Source: Desulfurella amilsii (GTDB lineage: Bacteria > Campylobacterota_A > Desulfurellia > Desulfurellales > Desulfurellaceae). Taken from it: a stretch of DNA of 64,000 nt. Each line of letters begins with the position of its first letter. Position 1 is the first letter of the stretch. The notes beneath the pieces were generated by a model. The model did no database searches. It was not told the DNA's origin and saw nothing but the letters and a program-made list of their open reading frames with translations. A program made the translations under genes and the position numbers. Where the stretch lies: assembly GCF_002119425.1 (NCBI RefSeq), contig NZ_MDSU01000018.1, positions 1,021,501 to 1,085,500 on the forward strand. Direction: 5' to 3'. Below, piece by piece: positions 61,480 to 64,000 of this stretch.

Positions 61480-62358
61480 GTGTTCGATTTAACAAAAGAC
61501 ACTAAAGAAAATGTGCAGATTTTTTTCACAAAAGAATCTATTGTTATGGAAGAAACTATCAAAAAAGCTTTAAACATAGATTGTCTTGTTAAATTTACAA
61601 AAGTCCAAACTACAGACAAAATCGAAAAAAAGGATTTTTTTGCAAGGTTTAATATTGATATAAATGGTATAGAATTAGGCTTATATATATCTATGGATAC
61701 AAAAATAGCCTCTATTCTATCAGACTTGATGCTAATGGGTCCAGGGGAAGACAAAGATACTTTAGAGCCAGATGATATTGACTCTTTAAAAGAGCTTTTT
61801 TCTCAAAATTTAGGTGCTTTTGCAACAGCAATGAAAGAAGAAGGCTACAAAGTGAGCTTTAACGGCTTCTCACAAACTCAGCCCAAAGATGAGCCGTTTT
61901 TTGAATCTGAGTTTGAAATTATTATAACAAATACGATAGAAAGCTCAATGCATCAGTATGTAAGTGTTGATGGGTTCGAAAAAGTTTTAGATAACCTAAA
62001 AGTTGAAGTGCTAAGCAGCAAAAATCAATCCTCTTTGTCACCACTGTTTGAGATAGAAGACGAATCAAATCAAACCTCTACGATAGAAACTTCGAAAGAT
62101 AATTTAAATTTACTAATGGATATAGAACTTAATGCGCGCATAAGAATTGGCTCAAAACAAATGCTACTTAAAGATGTTGTAAAATTATCAGAAGGCACTA
62201 TAATAGATCTGGATAAAAGCGTGGATGAGCCAATGGAAATTTTAGTCAATGGCAAAATAATTGCAAAAGGCATAGTCGTAGTGGTAGGTGGAAATTTTGG
62301 CATAAAAATTACACATGTTGGCACAAAAGAAGATAGAATAAAAAGTCTTGGGGGGTAA
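61480..62358 (+). CDS. FliY-type flagellar motor switch protein (FliN with long N-terminal domain)
   Basis: 292 residues from the GTG at 61480 (AGGAGG seven bases upstream); a GTG two codons earlier has too little spacing. The C-terminal ~75 residues (LLMDIELNARIRIGSKQ, ILVNGKIIAKGIVVVVGG) are the SpoA/FliN domain. The first ~170 residues resemble the CheC-like domain of Campylobacterota FliY (LGLYISMDTKIASILSDLM, SLKELFSQNLGAFATAM) but without a clear phosphatase motif. It completes the switch complex with FliM. Confidence 0.85.
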   Translation: MFDLTKDTKENVQIFFTKESIVMEETIKKALNIDCLVKFTKVQTTDKIEKKDFFARFNIDINGIELGLYISMDTKIASILSDLMLMGPGEDKDTLEPDDIDSLKELFSQNLGAFATAMKEEGYKVSFNGFSQTQPKDEPFFESEFEIIITNTIESSMHQYVSVDGFEKVLDNLKVEVLSSKNQSSLSPLFEIEDESNQTSTIETSKDNLNLLMDIELNARIRIGSKQMLLKDVVKLSEGTIIDLDKSVDEPMEILVNGKIIAKGIVVVVGGNFGIKITHVGTKEDRIKSLGG

Positions 62359-62361
62359 GAA

Positions 62362-62811
62362 ATGGAAAGCTGTAGATTAGGCTTTGGTGAGATCTCAAAA
62401 ACAGACGAAGAAATAGTAAAAAAAATATTAAAAATGAAAACAATAGCGGTCGTTGGCCTATCGCCAAAACCAGACAGACCAAGCTATGATGTAGCTTCAT
62501 ATCTGCAAGCAAAAGGCTACAAAATTGTACCAGTAAGGCCTGGTGTAAGTGAAATTTTAGGTGAAAAATGCTACGCTACGCTAGAAGACATACCATTTAG
62601 CATTGATGTTGTAGATGTATTCAGAAACGCAAAAGATTGTCCTAGCGTTGTTGAATCTGCACTAAAAATAAAACCTAAAGCAATATGGCTGCAAGAAGAT
62701 ATAATAAGTCCAGAATCCAAAAAAATGGTAGAAGGCAGCGGTATACTTTTTATAATGGATCATTGTTTAAAAAAAGCACATCAAAAATACATTGAAGGGA
62801 CGATTAGTTGA
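62362..62811 (+). CDS. CoA-binding domain protein (YccU family)
   Basis: 149 residues. VVGLSPKPDRPSYDVASYLQAKGYKIVPV and DVVDVFRNAKDCPSVVESALKIKPKAIWLQEDI match the stand-alone CoA-binding (Rossmann) family YccU. Its role is unknown. It follows fliY by 3 bases and overlaps the ROK kinase start by four. Confidence 0.88.
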   Translation: MESCRLGFGEISKTDEEIVKKILKMKTIAVVGLSPKPDRPSYDVASYLQAKGYKIVPVRPGVSEILGEKCYATLEDIPFSIDVVDVFRNAKDCPSVVESALKIKPKAIWLQEDIISPESKKMVEGSGILFIMDHCLKKAHQKYIEGTIS

Positions 62812-63665
62812 CACTGTGTTTTGACATCGGTGGAACTCGAATAAAATATGCAAAAATTGACAATCAGTATAATATTGAACAAGTTAATGTTATCCCAACA
62901 CCCAAAAATTTTAATGACTTTAAAAGAAAAATCATTAAAATTTTAGATGCTTCAAATGAAAAGAATGTCGGATTTAGCGTTGCTGGAATTGTTGATTACA
63001 AATCAAAAACTGTCAAACACTCACCAAATATGCTTTTTTTGAACAATTTTTCTTTTAACGAATTTAATATACAAAGCACTCATATTGAAGTAGAAAACGA
63101 TGCAAACGCAGCTTGTCTAAATTCTTACAGAATATACAAAGTGCCCAATATGATACACCTAACACTAGGTACAGGTCTTGGTGGTGGCGCAATCGTTAAT
63201 GGAAAACTCCTAAAAAGCTCCGTAAGTGTATTTGAGGTGGGCCACATTAGTGCGAGTATAAACGGCAAGCGATGTGGCTGTAACAACAGAGGCTGCATAG
63301 AAAAATATACAGGTATAGAACATATAATAGAGTTTGCTAAAAAAAACAACGTTTTTGACACACTAGAGCACATATTCGGCAACTATTCAAAAAATAAAAT
63401 CTACAAGCGTATAGTCGATAGATTTGCGCAATATTTGGGCATTGTTGTTGCTGATCTTATCAATGTGTTTGGAAGTGATTTAATAGTCTTTAGCGGTGGC
63501 ATTGCAAATAACTTTGATGCATTTAGCCAAACATTGAAAAAAACCGTACATAGGCGCTCTTTTGTGTATAGAATCAAACCTTGCGCGTTTGCTGTTGAGG
63601 AAAACCCGACATTTGCTGGACTGCTTGGTATTGCAAGTATTTTTAATGAGGGGTTGTATGGATAA
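62808..63665 (+). CDS. ROK-family sugar kinase
   Basis: 285 residues. It starts at TTG 62808 (TTGA overlap with the upstream stop). DIGGTRIKYA (ATP/phosphate loop), EVENDANAACLNSYR (catalytic Asp), LGTGLGGGAIVNG, and the zinc motif CGCNNRGCIEKYTG are the ROK signatures. It phosphorylates glucose, N-acetylmannosamine or a like sugar; the specificity is not visible. The start choice rests on the overlap and on GGAAC-like spacing, and is moderately sure. Confidence 0.88.
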   Translation: MTLCFDIGGTRIKYAKIDNQYNIEQVNVIPTPKNFNDFKRKIIKILDASNEKNVGFSVAGIVDYKSKTVKHSPNMLFLNNFSFNEFNIQSTHIEVENDANAACLNSYRIYKVPNMIHLTLGTGLGGGAIVNGKLLKSSVSVFEVGHISASINGKRCGCNNRGCIEKYTGIEHIIEFAKKNNVFDTLEHIFGNYSKNKIYKRIVDRFAQYLGIVVADLINVFGSDLIVFSGGIANNFDAFSQTLKKTVHRRSFVYRIKPCAFAVEENPTFAGLLGIASIFNEGLYG

Positions 63666-64000
63666 ATTTGTCATAGAAGGCTCAAAAACGCTACACGGCA
63701 GTGTAGATATAAGCGGCTCTAAAAATGCTGCTTTGCCCATTATTGCAGCAACTATTTTGTGCGATAGCCCATGCACTATACGCAATGTACCAAACTTAGC
63801 AGATATCATTACAATGCTAAAATTATTAGAAAACATGGGCTGCCAATACAATTTTAGCAACAACACATTAGAAATTGATTGTTTGAAATTAAAATCTACC
63901 AAAGCCGAATACGACCTGGTGCGAAAAATGAGGGCTTCAATTTTGGTTTTAGGACCACTTATAGCCAAATACTTTCAAGCAACCGTATCGCTCCCAGGAG
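63658..64000 (+). CDS. murA: UDP-N-acetylglucosamine 1-carboxyvinyltransferase, N-terminal part
   Basis: The frame from ATG 63658 (GAGGGG before it, overlapping the ROK stop by 8 bases) reads MDKFVIEGSKTLHGSVDISG, then SKNAALPIIAATILCDSPCT, and further NVPNLADIITMLKLLENMG, the MurA N-terminus. Lys/Asn in SGSKNAALP are conserved. It starts peptidoglycan synthesis. The gene continues beyond 64000, so the active-site loop cysteine is not visible. Confidence 0.94.
   Translation, partial: MDKFVIEGSKTLHGSVDISGSKNAALPIIAATILCDSPCTIRNVPNLADIITMLKLLENMGCQYNFSNNTLEIDCLKLKSTKAEYDLVRKMRASILVLGPLIAKYFQATVSLPG

Noticed and set aside
1-64000. CRISPR array, insertion sequence, prophage or integrated element
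   Set aside because: No regularly spaced repeats, transposase-like proteins, integrases or target-site duplications were seen. Most of the window reads as compact chromosomal core with functional genes on both strands.

Overview
The window is a gene-dense, AT-rich bacterial chromosome segment. Genes are mostly head-to-tail, often with 1-20 base overlaps (ATGA and TAATG junctions). Envelope genes (Mla-type lipid transport, LptE, Pal, an ArnT-like transferase) show a Gram-negative cell. Flagellar genes (MotAB, FliM, a FliY-type switch protein, CheB, a Maf-like flagellin glycosylation protein) show motility. Energy genes point to an anaerobe living on sulfur and organic acids: a 12-haem cytochrome with a b6-like membrane partner, a secreted tandem rhodanese, a DsrE-like protein, indolepyruvate:ferredoxin oxidoreductase, an archaeal-type split glutamate synthase, aconitase and a family I CoA-transferase. 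A Desulfurella-like member of the Campylobacterota (Desulfurellales) fits best. That name is an inference from gene content and base composition, not from a marker-gene comparison.

Layout. 1-9065 (minus): one long cluster, split glutamate synthase (five genes), a Fur/PerR regulator, mlaE-mlaF-mlaD with a PqiC-like lipoprotein, then the start of purD. 9287-14455 (minus): iorA-iorB-paaK (aromatic 2-oxoacid/aryl-CoA metabolism) followed by motA-motB. 14551-19057 (plus): Maf-like protein and the K+ transporter Kup. 19169-30682 (minus): HU and a small membrane protein, then a tight eight-gene run ilvD-leuS-lptE-arnT-like-thi4-phosphomannomutase-cytochrome b-dodecahaem cytochrome c. 30817-35205: alcohol dehydrogenase, a small motility-like protein, a DUF2148 protein, a Dph6-like ATPase, an FKBP, an orphan membrane sensor-like protein and UppP. 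35244-41053 (minus): riboflavin (ribD-ribE-ribBA-ribH), nusB, pyrF, pyrE and a UPF0173 hydrolase. 41100-42203: the one gene-poor stretch, holding decayed remains of a Tat-exported iron-sulfur subunit (PsrB/TtrB type) and a haem-binding fragment. 42296-44316 (plus): tandem rhodanese, Pal, and two tiny lysine-rich ORFs missed by ordinary gene finding. 44735-51032 (minus): slipin-NfeD, MoaB, an omega-amidase-type hydrolase, RecG and a GspE/PilB ATPase. 51198-59369: CoA-transferase, nitroreductase, Der, GH57, DsrE-like protein and aconitase. 59454-64000 (plus): cheB-fliM-fliY, a CoA-binding protein, a ROK kinase and the start of murA.

The most noteworthy observations are: (1) three genes (uppP, the GH57 gene, ribD) whose consensus-like promoters place the transcription start at or within 3 bases of the start codon and which lack a ribosome binding site, so they look leaderless; (2) a UppP in which the conserved motif histidine is asparagine; (3) a Thi4 in which the sulfur-donor cysteine position is proline; (4) a Rieske-less b6-type cytochrome paired with a 12-haem cytochrome; (5) a clearly decaying molybdoenzyme-type operon next to a sulfur-handling rhodanese; (6) a secreted 57-residue lysine-rich peptide followed by a 13-residue basic micro-ORF, and a possible small RNA nearby. 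No tRNA, rRNA, CRISPR array, insertion sequence or prophage was recognised.
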